Source: Karstenula rhodostoma CBS 690.94 (lineage: Eukaryota > Ascomycota > Dothideomycetes > Pleosporales > Didymosphaeriaceae). Taken from it: a DNA stretch of 64,000 nucleotides. Below the pieces are notes generated by a model. That model was given only the letters and a program-made list of their open reading frames with translations. It was not told the DNA's origin and did not search any database. Positions 36,774 through 47,409 of this stretch are shown here, one piece after another. Position 1 is the stretch's first letter. Every line of letters starts with the position of its first letter. The stretch lies in contig MU001515.1 of the NCBI GenBank assembly GCA_010093485.1, positions 515,518 to 579,517 on the forward strand, written 5' to 3'. Position numbers and translations under genes: made by a program.

Positions 36774-37142
36774 TTATTCCTGAATGTGACGCTTGAGGTT
36801 GTCCTGGTAGCTAGGACCTGCAGGTTTTTTCGAGATGTCTCTCTGGCTGAAGGCTCTGCTGTTTGGGAGCAGGATGAGGCTGCGAGTGCCTATTTGGGCT
36901 CCGAAGATGCACTGTGATGCTTGGGAGGATCGCAGCGTTAGATCATCAATGTGGGCGGTGGTTGTGATAGGACGAAGTTGTTTTGCGTTCGCTGCTAATA
37001 CGCGCTGTGCGACTGATGCGACGAACGTGCCGCGCGCGGGTCTCGCGGCTAAGAGCGGGCAGCTTCTGATGACCCAGTGCGAGCGGACGTCGGCTTCGCA
37101 CGTTGTAACGTGGTGACTGTCCGCTTTTACGACTATCCTCAA
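36774..37142 (-). CDS. hypothetical protein or 3' part of the truncated gene at 37.4-37.7 kb
   Basis: A 122-codon minus-strand ORF with natural composition (an ITTTAHIDDLTLRSSQ phrase, then SQRDISKKPAGPSYQDN near the end). It follows on the same strand about 250 bases after the coding remnant at 37,394-37,690, so the two may be exons of one gene. No domain recognised. Confidence 0.3.
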   Translation of the reverse strand: MRIVVKADSHHVTTCEADVRSHWVIRSCPLLAARPARGTFVASVAQRVLAANAKQLRPITTTAHIDDLTLRSSQASQCIFGAQIGTRSLILLPNSRAFSQRDISKKPAGPSYQDNLKRHIQE

Positions 37143-37393
37143 GCAACGCTCTTGGTATTCGCGCTCAGTGGTGTGATGTTGTAATGTCGAGCGGCCGTTG
37201 AAGCTGATGGCAGCGCGATCTAAAGCAATATCATTGTCGTCGTCGCGAACCTCTCCAAGGCTGGTAACCCTGTAAGAAGGCGGGCTGTGTTTGATGTGAA
37301 ACGTTCATGTATTAGGTAGCGGGTCACGATTACCACATGGCGCTTCGTGGACCATTTTCATTGTAGCTGGAGGGAGCTCTGTTGAGATGGTGA

Positions 37394-37700
37394 TTATTGG
37401 TGGCGGCGAGGTTTAGCTCCCTGCCGGACTGGCTCTTCGTTTTGTGTATACGGCCTGCTCGATCCTGAGATCGCTTCAGGCAGGACGTCCTGCTGAAGGT
37501 CCTTGTGAGGAATCTTTGCGCCAGCAATGCTATCGTAATTCTCTTCCTGCTCCTTAAGAAAGTACGGCAGCGCGCTCTGTGCATGTCGAACAGCTTCAAC
37601 GAACTTATCCATTTCCCGCTGAAGGTTCTCGACAAACTTGAGGGACGCATCAGCCGTGTGATAGAGCAACTTTACAAGTAGGGGGCCTAGTGCAGTCTCT
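37394..37700 (-). pseudogene. truncated unknown gene, helical/coiled-coil, cut by an AT-rich insertion
   Basis: The minus-strand frame reads LETALGPLLVKLLYHTADAS, then FVENLQREMDKFVEAVRHAQ, with charged heptad-like spacing, to a stop at about 37,394. The open frame runs upstream to about 37,700, exactly where AT-rich RIP-like DNA begins, so the gene's 5' part seems removed or replaced by the insertion. I cannot name the family. Confidence 0.4.
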
Positions 37701-38230
37701 AGACGTTTTACAGTTATTATAAATTTAGGTAAGGCTAACAGTTTTTCTAGGTAATAGTAAAGCTACTAGTCTTTCTAAGTAAGCATATTGTTTTAGAAAG
37801 TAGGTATATTATTATAAACAGTAGGAACAGGGAGGGAGTAGTAGTTATTCTAGCACAGGACGCTAGGCTTATTAGTTACGCGCAGCCAACTTAGTAAGCC
37901 TATTCTACTCTAACCTATCTATATTATCCTCTGCGCCCTATTACGAGTCTGCGATCTATTTCTATACAGGAACCCCTGCTACGCGACGTAGCCTGCTTAG
38001 AATACATCCTATAGATACTCTTATATCTATAGGTTACAACCCCCCCCCCCCTATACTCGTGTCTATATTCAAATATTGTACTATTTTTAATTTTACTATA
38101 GCAGTGCGCGCATCGGCCTAAGGTTAGGCATTTCTAGGCTAATAGGCGACTAAGTTAGTTTAGGTTTAGCGTGCGCTTACTGTTACGGGCTTACGCGATC
38201 TCTAGGGCTCGTTGAGTAAACACCCTGGAA
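37690..38230. mobile_element. AT-rich, partly RIP-mutated insert of unknown class
   Basis: An island of AT-rich DNA inside normal-GC sequence with scattered surviving CpG words (GTTACGCGCAGCC, CTACGCGACGTAG). It has a palindromic hairpin near 38,007-38,033 (CCTATAGATA / TATCTATAGG) and a 12-base C run at 38,040-38,051. It is milder than the left block, suggesting a single-copy or younger transposon fragment. No domain is readable. Confidence 0.5.
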
Positions 38231-39700
38231 CATGCTTAGAGCGTAGACAAGTCTAGATGTGCGAGCCTATCTCTTTGCCTTCTCAAAGGACCATTCCTGC
38301 TGCATCGCGCTCGGCGTGTTGGTGGGGATGTAGTTGCACATGCGTGGGTCGCGGGGGTGAGGCGGTGGAAGCGCGGCGCGCTGCTTACGAGATTTGGCTT
38401 GTTCCACGACGACGGTCTTCCTCCGGAGTCACGACGAATATCCACATGCGGATGGGTCCAACAGGGCGCTGTCCCGGTTCATCTTTCGTATCCAGCGTGT
38501 TGCGCGAGCTGGACCCACGACCAGGCTATTCTGTGGGTACATTTCGGATGGCCGTCATGGGCGGGCCGACAAGTCCCCACCGCACGTCTTGGGCGCCGGG
38601 CAATCACTGGCCGGGCAATCACTGCCGCCTTCGTCAGCCTTCGTTTCAGTATAGACTTCGCTCCCACCAAGGATGAGACACATTCGAGAGCTGACCTTGT
38701 TGAGTGCGCTTCTCTTCGGGAAGGTGCAGAGCCAGCGCACAAAGAAAGCTGCGACTCACCCGGACGCTCCGGTCGCCTAGCAACACGCGCGAATGCATGA
38801 CAGCTAGAGTCGTAAATCCAGGACACGGATGGATGCAGGTGGTGGGCGAGAGACGGTCGTGAGAGCTGGCGGAGACAGGTCACAGCGGGGCTTGCCTCCA
38901 CGGTGCTGAACCGATCACGTACCCGGACCCTCGGGCCGTGTTTGGACCACGTGACCCGGAAACACGCAGCCAGCCCTGCGCCCGATGCAGCAGTCCGACT
39001 CCCCGCAAACGTGCGCTTCTGTTTTGACGACGCCGATCCCCTTCCCAGTGCAAAGACGGCGCCTGCGGCAGTTTGTCCTCATACGATTCACCGGATGGCA
39101 GAAGGCGTCTTCGCTGGGCGTCCTGCGCAACCGACGCCCTCCCAGCGTCGCCATCCTGGCCCGTGCCGTCCTCCATCCACCTTTGCGCAACCAGAAGACG
39201 CCCAGCGACGCACCCCATGCCCCCTCCTGCGTGGGCGTAGCTCATCTCCTGCATGCTTGACAGCTGTAACTCGGAATCTACAACCCTTGGCAGATGGTGC
39301 TTGCACGACCATCCGACCGCCTCTGCCAATCTCGTCGTTATGCGTCCTATGTTGGCAAGTGTGGCCTTGGGAGCCCATCTGTTTCCGTTAAAGCTTATTA
39401 TTTCCCCTGTCTAAGCCTCATAACCCTACCCTTGTCGGAGATATCCGAGCACACAAATTTAAGTACTCACACCATGTTGATTCTGAGGTTGGTAGCCGAA
39501 ACCTGGGGCTACGTCTTGGGCCAATCTTACGACCCTCACTGTCGGTCAGTCGTAAGATGGCCTCTTCGTCGTTTGCATGGCCCAAAGATCGGCCAAAAAT
39601 ACACCCAAGACAACCCAGCGTCAACCTAAATAAGCAACCTGCGGATTCCCGCAGACATGATGTCTCGCAGTCGCTCAGTTGAGACAGGAATTCCGTAGAT
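38231..39700. other. no convincing gene; overlapping GC-rich ORFs
   Basis: Several ORFs of 90-160 codons overlap on both strands (for example 38,357-38,800 plus, 38,479-38,901 minus, 38,903-39,391 plus). None shows a domain and their composition looks like read-through of GC-rich DNA. A 14-base word (GGGCAATCACTGGCC type) is tandemly duplicated near 38,598-38,626. A short inverted pair around CTTACGACC / GTCGTAAGA lies near 39,526-39,557. Confidence 0.45.
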
Positions 39701-40039
39701 GAGGCTTACCTGGAGTGTACCACGTAACCAAGGAAACGGCGGTCAGAGTGTCTATTGGGGAAAAAAACGAAGACGATTGCAAAGCGAAAAGGGGTAGTCA
39801 GTATAAGCGAGGCCTTCTTACAACGTTCTTATACTGAACATCTCCCAGGTCTGAAGTCGCAGGCTCCGGGCGTTCGATTAACTCGGAACACCCCATATCA
39901 ACCCCACCCAGCGCGGCTGGTGGATTTCCAGGCAGTCTTCAAGGTTTCTTCAAGCTTCACGTACCCCCTTGCAGATTTGTGATCTCCTGCGCTTCACGAG
40001 CGACACCGGTGACTCGACCCAGACCGACAACACATCGTC

Positions 40040-40372
40040 TTCAAGGTACAGTAGCGTCCCCTTGTGCGAAGGACATCGTTGACCATTGCAGGATGTCATG
40101 TGAACACCCACCAAAACGCCGTGGACCCGAACCAACATCGCCTGAAAAGAACGCCAGAAGCCTGCAATCACTCCCTACGCCGTCATTCCAGCACCCGTCC
40201 GATTCTTCAAGGTACAGTAGCGGCCCCTTGTGCGAAGGACACCATTGACCAATGCAGCACGTCGTGCGAACACCCACCAAAACGCCGTGGGCCCGAACCA
40301 ACATCGCCTGAGAAGAACCCCAAACGCCTGCAATCACTCCCTGCGCCGTCATTCCAGCACCCGCCCGTTTCT
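40040..40372 (+). repeat. 166-base tandem duplication containing intron plus exon
   Basis: Units start at 40,040 and 40,206. Each contains a 46-base intron-like part (GTACAG donor, TTGACC branch, TGCAG acceptor) and a 120-base exon (40 codons). Because 120 is a multiple of three, duplicating the whole unit keeps the reading frame only if the intron is spliced. The two introns differ at about four positions. Confidence 0.85.
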
Positions 40373-41092
40373 CGACGCCCATCACTGTCTATACTGCCTC
40401 CTCCCAACAGCACGATGCGATCGGCCCGTTCGGCAGCAATGGGCACGATGCCGGTAAGCCAGGAACCCTCCGGCATCTACGGCACGTCCCAGGCCCATTT
40501 CAACGATGCGCCGTCCACGGATCCAGAGCATTTCGCCATCGAGTTCACCCGTGCTCCACCGGCTCCGCGTGGTCCACCGGCTCCGCAAGCTCCTCAGCAA
40601 CACTCAAGGCTGCCTCTCCCTCGTCGAGAACTGCCTACGCTGCCTCTCCCTCGTCGATCACTGCCTACGCTGCCCATCTCCCAGCTGGAACCGCCATATG
40701 ATCCGTCGACGACGATCCCGATGCAGCGGCTCCCATCCTCGCTGGGCAGTAGCATTGACGGCGGACCCATGCCTTCCAATAGACTCGGTTTCCGCGTGCC
40801 TGAGAATCCCACCCCTCAAGCCCCACCCTCTGCTCCCTACGTTCCTCACAGGCGCGTGGGCATACAATATTCACCGCTACCGCCGTCCCCGCTTCAGCAT
40901 GGGTACCTGTCGTCGCCCACCAGGGACGGTATTCGTCGTATCACATTCCGCACCATCCGAGAGTTCGCAGACAACGCAGAGTCGGTTATTGGCTCGGCAA
41001 GCGTCACCGGCCCTAATAGCAGGTTCATCGTGCTGTTGACTGTGTCGAGGATCTCGCTGGAGATAGCGTGTTCGACCGAGGACTGGGAGTAG
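40092..41092 (+). CDS. Pro-rich hypothetical protein with duplicated exon (two exons recognised)
   Basis: Exon at 40,092-40,211, intron 40,212-40,257, last exon 40,258-41,092 with a TGA stop. A further duplicated intron lies at 40,046-40,091, so earlier exons are possible. Alternatively the ATG at 40,093 is the start, giving 317 residues. The duplicated exons encode a CEHPPKRRGPEPTSPEKN phrase twice. The rest is Pro/Arg-rich low complexity (a LPLPRRELPTLPLPRRSLPT repeat), then a more ordered C-terminal segment around RDGIRRITFRTIREFADNAE. There is no signal peptide. No family recognised; the low complexity suggests an intrinsically disordered protein. The region 41,093-42,600 downstream shows no gene. 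Confidence 0.55.
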
Positions 41093-42617
41093 TCGGTCGC
41101 GGGCCCGCATCGCTAGATCTACTGGCGGTGTCATGCCTCTTCATGTCGAGGCCAACTTTTTCATCTGGTGTTTCCTATTATTTTCTTGGTATCAAGCTAT
41201 TCTCCTTGTCCGGCCTAATGTCTGTAAAGAGTGTGCGCACAATCTGCCGCTGTGAGCAGAGTTTTCCTATCGAAAATCGGGGTTTGTTTTCGACGGGTTT
41301 TAGCTTTCGGTTTCGTCATCATCGTGGGGATCACCGCACTATTGATATAGCATTAGTTAGCTTACACGCTGATCTCCACCACTCTTTGTGCCCCGCTAGG
41401 TTCTCTAGTCCCTGTGATGTTTGACAGCGGAAGCTCCGATCGAATGCTGGTGGTCTGTTACCAGACATTTTGAGCCCACAGCAGGCTGTCGGCGGCGTAG
41501 GTCTACTTGCGGAACCCCCCGCCAAGCTAGCACTGCCGCCCAGGGCTTCTTTCTGGGGTTGGGCCGATGTCATCACCATGCGGGTTGCTGTTCCGATACC
41601 ATCTACGCCAACAACTGAACATTGCCGTGACCATGCATACGCTCTAGCTCATCTTTCTTGTCAATCGGAAGTAATACAAACGCTATAGCTTCTCTACCAG
41701 CTTTACACTAAAGACGACGTGCAAGACTCTGGTCGATGCTTCAACAACAACCAAAGCGAGTGCAGGAGAGCACTTTCATACTGCGCGACTGTGCTCATGT
41801 GACGAGTTGCCGTATGCAGCTTAGCGTGGCGCTAGCCTTGTCGAGCCGTGACAGCCAACCATTCTACTATCAACTACCAACTCTAGATACACTGGGCAAA
41901 TGCTCAAGGTGCACCTGCAAGCCACAGGCCTTGAAGCCTGGAAGTCCTACCGCGCCTTCCCGCGCCTTTGAAGTAGACGTCTGCCAGGCGCACCGGCTCC
42001 GGGGACATCAAAGCACCAACAACACCAGAGGCGCCCCAAGCCGCCAACAATGCTTCGCCGTAGTACATTAACCATGCGCGGCATTCGACGCCCGTGACGC
42101 ATCACATGCATGTCGCCGGTGCTGCATAAAGCTGAAGCAGACGTACTCTAGATCAACGACAACCATCTTCTCAAGGTCAGACAACACGGGACTGTCAGGC
42201 TTGCGAAACATTAACATGGGAGAGACGGAACGCGGAGGGAGCTCTTCAGCGCGAAATCTTTGCGCGAAGAAATACGAAAGCGCAGGCGCTCCATCACGAC
42301 GTCCTTTGATATTCCTGCGGTGAGTGAATTATCGATAGCGAAACCGTGCGACGTACTGGCAGGCACCCGCGAGACACGTTGAGGAAGCACATCTGCCCGC
42401 TGTTAATATCTAGTAGTAACGAGCTGAGCTACGAGACCCGGTAGAGCCAGTGACGGCGACTGTATCCTCTACCGGGCGCGCAGAGGAAGAGTGCTCCAGT
42501 CTTGGGTCCGCCTCCAGGCAGCTCGAGCAGGATAGGTCATTCGCGATTATTGCTGGCGGAGATGGAAGCGTGTAGACAGAAGAACAAGGAGGTGAACAGG
42601 GTACGCTCTGAAGGACT

Positions 42618-42850
42618 TTGGGGTTCAACGCAGCGGTGTGGCCTTTGGCGCCCGGAGATAAGCGGCTTCCCCGCGTTTTAGGCCAGCAGACCCACACACG
42701 CCACAGGCCCCGCATTCCCCAGCCCTCCGCACTGCTACCCGCCACAATCAGCTCGGCACCCTTCCTCTCACACTACAGCGGCTTCGACCTTGATAAAGTC
42801 CTACGCGATCACCCCACCAAACACGTCTTCAAGATGAGACGTATACGTTT
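42618..42850 (+). pseudogene. possible exon or gene fragment
   Basis: The plus-strand frame contains SHYSGFDLDKVLRDHPTKHV, a natural-looking phrase, then degenerates into read-through after about 42,845. A following GTATAC could be a donor, but the next exon is unclear. It might be the beginning of the decayed gene whose coiled-coil part lies at 43.2-43.7 kb. Family not recognised. Confidence 0.3.
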
Positions 42851-43239
42851 GTCTCTTACTTCGCCGGTAGCCTCGTGTCTCTCCGCACCAGGTCGGTACC
42901 CCATCTCCTCTTTGCTGCCTTTAAGCCGGCTGTGGCTATCCTTCACGCGCCTAGAACAGCCTTGATTCCAGACCCGCGCGTCCCAGGGTCGGGACAGCCC
43001 TATCGCTCGAACTATATGCAAATGTCGAACACGTCTCAGATCAGCTCCGTCTGTCCAAGTCGTAAGCCCGCCTCGCACCGTTCACATGCCGCTCTTTCCG
43101 CTGCATTCGCTTACCCCGGATTCGGTTGCGCCCCTTCCCACGAAGCAGTCGCCCTGTCGCAATACACGCCAGTCCAGTCCAGTTCTTCTTGGAACTCGGC
43201 CGTTCGAGAGCGGAGCGCGCAGGAGCACATGGAGGATTC

Positions 43240-43735
43240 CGATCTTGCCGCTGGCACACATCAATCAGACACAGTGGGACACCCAGCGGGAGCTAGACCA
43301 AAAGGAAAAGAAGATCAAGCCCAGGCAGGCGCTTGTCTGTGGACACAAACAAGCGTTCAACGACGTGGAGGCCGACGCGCGCATCAACAACGCGGATTGA
43401 GAGACACTTCTGGTAACGGAGAAACACAAGAATAGGGTCTCTGTGTCTACAGGAAGGAGGCCATGTCCATCACTGTGAAGCCCTTTCCCAAAAGCTCTTT
43501 GACAACTGCTCACGACCCTGAAGGACAACACTAGTCTGGATTCGAGTGATCTCGTCTCTAGACTGTGGAAAGTTGGTTGCTCTGGTCGGATCAGCTCTGG
43601 ATTGATCTTATCGCTCCATGTGGCGGCACCACCGACAGACACTGTCCGCCCGTATACTAAGGGGTACGAGGAGTCTGTTGGGCTGGGTAACCCGGGGAGC
43701 CGGCTCCGTAGAGGAGCGGCGCGAGGCTGAAGCTT
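43240..43735 (+). pseudogene. decayed coiled-coil protein gene
   Basis: Three plus-strand frames in succession read QWDTQRELDQKEKKIKPRQA with an AFNDVEADARIN phrase (stop at 43,400). Then HHCEALSQKLFDNC (about 43,470-43,510) and LKDNTSLDSSDLVSRLWKVG (about 43,518-43,580) continue to a stop near 43,733. The charged heptads indicate a coiled coil. The frame changes and in-frame stops mark it as broken. The last part shares a 26-base identical word with 53,507-53,532. Confidence 0.45.
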
Positions 43736-43737
43736 AG

Positions 43738-44155
43738 ATGCCGAGGTCATTGGCCAGCTATGTCGAGCCTCCCGTCGCTGCCTCCGTTCACGGCGTGTCA
43801 CTTCGGAAACCGCAAGTCATCGGCGGCAGCTTCTCGCCCTCGCACGCAAGACAGCAGCCCACCACAGCTCAGAGCCTGCGAACACTCGAAGCAACACTCA
43901 ACAAAAGGTTTGGGGGGAAGGCACATTCTGTGAGAGTGTTTGCGCGCGCATCTGACGGGCTGGTGGCTTTGCGGAGGTGACTTGAGGCATTCCCGCCGCC
44001 CTTTTCGCGCCACCAAAGCATGCTGACAAGCGCAAGCCCGCCGACGAGGTACCGAAGCCAACCAGCATAGCTGCACCCGCAAAGAAGCCTGCAGAGAGGA
44101 CGAAGACGGCTGCCCCCGCTGCCACCAAACCCGCTGCGAAGCCTGCGACATGTTA
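43738..44155 (+). pseudogene. Lys/Ala/Pro-rich tail fragment (histone H1-like composition)
   Basis: An 80-codon plus ORF (43,738-43,980) is followed, in another frame, by sequence reading ADKRKPADEVPKP, then KKPAERTKTAAPAATKPAAK (about 44,020-44,150). Lys-Pro-Ala repeats of this type occur in linker-histone-like or disordered nuclear proteins, but no globular H1 domain is present. It may be the 3' end of the decayed coiled-coil gene just upstream. Confidence 0.3.
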
Positions 44156-44159
44156 TACG

Positions 44160-44915
44160 ACCATGATGATGTGTTCCGGTACTGCAGTATTGGAGTAGGG
44201 AGACGCGCTCGCGAGGAGGATGGGGATTGGAAGGCGGCGATCATCAACTGGGTGAATATCGCGTTGGGTGTAGATTGTTGGTTGCAAGACCAGGCGCGCA
44301 GCAAAGACAGGATGCCGACTGCTTGGGGTGATGCTATTCATATTCATTCCCTATCGTTACTCCGGGCACCATGTTGCGAAAGCATAGCGATGCTGCTGAC
44401 GATACGGACATCGTTCTACTATGGATGTCAGACCATCCGCTTGCGGATTCAAGCGTGCCCTGCGCCATTGGCGAACCCAAGGGATCCGCACAGCATCAGT
44501 CGATGCGCAGAAATGGAACGGTCAAAGTCGGTGCATAGAGCATAGAGTAGGACATCACGGAAAGTGGGCTGACGTTACCAGCCTTTGAACGGAGCCATCA
44601 GCGCTCGCCACTTCTGAGTCTTGTTGTGCAACAGAGGCGCGTAAGTGGCTGATATATAGACCCATTGTTCTCGACGTATCAGAAATCCATGGTAAAACAA
44701 CGTGCTATGTACGGGAATAGACATAACTGAATGAGGCTAGGAAAGGAGATGGTGCCCTCTGGACCTAAAAAGGACAATCTGTCAGGAGGAACCTGGACGA
44801 TGTGAAGTTGGCAGAGTGAAAAGCACATAATAACATGGAATGTATCAAATCAGCCAGATTCCGAATGCCCTCCATCACAGAATTGAAATCTTATCATGAG
44901 ATACACTTCAACGAG
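44160..44915. other. no convincing gene
   Basis: One 131-codon plus ORF (44,150-44,545) starts in the preceding fragment and has no recognised domain. The rest shows nothing. Confidence 0.4.
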
Positions 44916-44919
44916 GACA

Positions 44920-45105
44920 ACGCAGCGAAGCGTTAGCGAAGCGATCGGCACCCAGATCCTACGTTTACACCTTCGAGAGATAAAAACGTGCACGTTCATG
45001 CAGACGGATCCGAACTAGACAAACTTCCCCTACAACATGGATCACAAGATCGAGCTCCTCGACTTCGGTGCCTCCCGCGAGTACGCCGGGGACTCATTCT
45101 TAACC
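44920..45105 (+). pseudogene. COQ8: fragment of a COQ8/ABC1-family atypical kinase gene
   Basis: The plus strand reads IGTQILRLHLREI, then FMQTDPN-stop-TNFPYN, then KIELLDFGASREYAGD. These are hallmark phrases of the ABC1/COQ8 family, the mitochondrial atypical kinase-like ATPases needed for ubiquinone synthesis. The DFG metal-binding motif and the catalytic-loop-like QTDPNW are recognisable. The Trp after QTDPN is a TAG at 45,016-45,018. Only about 60 codons remain; homology starts near 44,920 and stops after about 45,100. A working COQ8 is presumably elsewhere in the genome. The single TGG-to-TAG change fits mild RIP of a duplicated piece. Confidence 0.75.
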
Positions 45106-45195
45106 TGTAACGGTGGTCTGGTATACATGCCCTTCAAGATGGCAACACACTAAAAGGAGATTTTGGTCTAATCTATTGGATACCTGTACAAACTA

Positions 45196-45468
45196 TTATA
45201 CTGCAAATCTCCCACACGCCATCGGCTCCCAAAACACTGCGCGTCCAGCCTTGACTATCTCAAAGATCTCAACAGGCCACGCCAACGGACCCGTTTCTTC
45301 GTCAAACTTCCCTGTCACCTGGCCGTTAGCCCGCTGCTCGTGCCAGGTCTTGGTTATCCTGACCATCAACTCCGCCGTTCGCAGTCGATCGATGTTCCTT
45401 CCTTTTGTAGAACTTGTGTGAGATGCCCAACTACTAACCTGGATCTTGAAGTGCGAGGCAGGCGCCAA
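45196..45468 (-). CDS. unrecognised minus-strand ORF
   Basis: Ninety codons with natural composition (TAELMVRITKTWHEQRANGQ, then EETGPLAWPVEIFEIVKAGR). No family recognised. It lies between the COQ8 fragment and the decayed minus-strand region to the right and could be an exon of that gene. Confidence 0.3.
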   Translation of the reverse strand: MAPASHFKIQVSSWASHTSSTKGRNIDRLRTAELMVRITKTWHEQRANGQVTGKFDEETGPLAWPVEIFEIVKAGRAVFWEPMACGRFAV

Positions 45469-45539
45469 TTATATACTGCCGCTGGCCTATCTTCCACAAT
45501 CTTCGTCCCCGGAAGAAGTACACCAGCTCGGCTCTAGTT

Positions 45540-46545
45540 ACTCCCCATGTCCCGTCCGATTCCCGCGCACTCCCAGGATATGGAGGCCATGACTGGCCCA
45601 ATGCCCTCCGCCCCATATCACGTGAAATCTAAGCGACGCAAATGATGAGGCCTATGTTCGATTTTTGCCACCTGCTTGATCGCTGAGTGGTTCGTTCCCA
45701 GCGCCTTAGCACACCTCTGCAGAGAGTTAGCTGCCTTAATGGTAGACTAGTTATACAGAAGCTTGTTCATGATGTTCTTCAGCGTTAGGAAGAACTGAGC
45801 GAGCGACCTTGGATCTGTTCCTTGCCCAGTAATACAGCAACATTGATCGGATGGAAATTGACTAGTCTGAAGCACCGCACCTTCGCACGAGCAATCTGTC
45901 CATGCCTGCCCAAGAAATCAATCACCAGTTGTATTGCATCCAGTAAGATCCCCATCCTCGACATTCTTAAGGGTTGCCGATTATCTAGTCCCGCAAAATC
46001 TCATCCGCTTACTGCTGGTGCGAGTTCATCCACGCATAGCCGTGCTTAAAAAAGGTCTGGTAATGGGACCTTACAGAGACAGCATATCCCAACGCAGACA
46101 AGAAGGACAAGAAGCAGTATACAGCATTCCCCTGCCACATAGCGTGAATGAACGATTCTACGTTCGGCCAATAGAATACCTCTGGTAACAGATCCCTCGG
46201 CACAGGTTCCATTGATGCTGGTCTCATTAGACCAGCACCTCTCGCTTAGCCTGGTACAGCGGCATCGCCTGGACGACTCGCGACACGCTCTTACTCTTCT
46301 TAACACCAATGTTGCAACGTGTCAACCAAACGTATGCTCCAGATACTGAGCTTCGGAAGCAGCGTACGTGCTTGTTAACGCTTTCTTGGAACTTATCGTA
46401 GACATGCTAAGGTTCTTCATACCTCCACCCATGAAGGCAAGGCAGTGTCCGTGCCAACATCGCACTGCGCGTTTTGGGGTTTGAAAAACTCTGCTGGATC
46501 TCAAGCCGACTCTGAAGGTGGGCTTGATGGGGAAGTGTAGCAAAC
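45540..46545 (-). pseudogene. decayed unknown gene, minus strand
   Basis: Minus-strand pieces in different frames read like protein: STISSKKALTSTYAASEAQYL (about 46,320-46,420), LPEVFYWPNVESFIHAMWQ (about 46,150-46,205), LDAIQLVIDFLGRHGQIARA (about 45,880-45,950), and NSLQRCAKALGTNHSAIKQV (about 45,660-45,735). Stops and frameshifts between them show decay. I could not assign a family. A mobile element or an endogenous viral protein is possible; a conventional gene is also possible. Confidence 0.35.
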
Positions 46546-46656
46546 ATTCACTTCACACAAACTCCTTGGCACTGGGGACAGCCAGAGCTGCCTTGGCTCA
46601 TGCACTCGAGAACTCGCTATCCGTGATAGTCTAGACACCTGCACCGCCGCCTCTTC

Positions 46657-47406
46657 ATGAACCCACCAGAGTCGGACCCCAGACTCGTCGCTAAGTCCCG
46701 CTCCACGTCCAACAACAGGGTGAAGCATCAACCAGGCAAGTCGTCAACCGTTTCAAACTTTGCCAAACTTGAAGATCCAGCTAATACCACGAAACAGCTC
46801 AAGCACCACCTCGCCTCGACATTCCGTCCTGCACCCGGTACCACGATGATGCTTGAACTTCTCCGCAGCACTGCGGTGCTCTTCTTCCTGACCGTCACAT
46901 TCTGCGGTTTCGGGTGGCTGCTCAACCCAGCCCGCGCCCTCATGTCATTCTGCCACAAGTACTTGGTCCTATACGTCGAAACTGTAGACCGCGCCATCAA
47001 CTACGCCTTTATCAACATGCTGCTCTTCACTGTGGCGCTCTTCACGCCGTTCTACGAGACCTTTGGCATCTTGACCCTTACGGCCTATCTCTTTCTTCGC
47101 TCAACCTATTACCACGATAACCCCGAAGCCATCCTCTTCCGTCCCCTCCGGTGGGCTGATCATGACCAGAGCTGGGTCTACTCTCGCGCGGGTCCTACGT
47201 GCCTCAAGAAGTTCAGCGCGTCGATCCTTCAGTACTGCCGCTACCTCACTCTCTGCCTCGCCGGCTACGTCGCCTTCTTCTGCGCGTTGCCTCCCGTCAC
47301 TGTCACGCTAGCTACAGCCCTTGAACCCCGCGCTTCGCCTGCTTGGCTTACGCCCACTCGCCCGACAAACCCGGTGGTATACATCGGGTTGGCCGAGCGT
47401 GCGTAG
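46657..47406 (+). CDS. hypothetical multi-pass membrane protein
   Basis: An intact, intronless ORF of 249 codons. The N-terminal 60 residues are polar and basic. Hydrophobic segments lie at about residues 68-90, 113-131, 134-148 and 196-222, giving three or four membrane spans. A charged loop of about 45 residues (YYHDNPEAILFRPLRWADHD and on) sits between the third and fourth. No signal peptide precedes the first span, so it is probably signal-anchored in the secretory membranes or plasma membrane. Family not recognised. Composition matches the surrounding normal-GC DNA and there are no damaging stops, so I believe it is a real gene. An upstream intron cannot be excluded. Confidence 0.65.
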   Translation: MNPPESDPRLVAKSRSTSNNRVKHQPGKSSTVSNFAKLEDPANTTKQLKHHLASTFRPAPGTTMMLELLRSTAVLFFLTVTFCGFGWLLNPARALMSFCHKYLVLYVETVDRAINYAFINMLLFTVALFTPFYETFGILTLTAYLFLRSTYYHDNPEAILFRPLRWADHDQSWVYSRAGPTCLKKFSASILQYCRYLTLCLAGYVAFFCALPPVTVTLATALEPRASPAWLTPTRPTNPVVYIGLAERA

Positions 47407-47409
47407 AAG

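Noticed and set aside
38040..38051. C-run as a telomere or G-quadruplex signal
   Set aside because: A single 12-base run without TTAGGG-type repeats; more likely a slippage product.
46320..46420. Copia RNase H motif (SSKKALTSTYAASEAQYL resembling the SS.EAEY motif)
   Set aside because: The similarity is limited to a few residues, and none of the preceding or following copia blocks is present.
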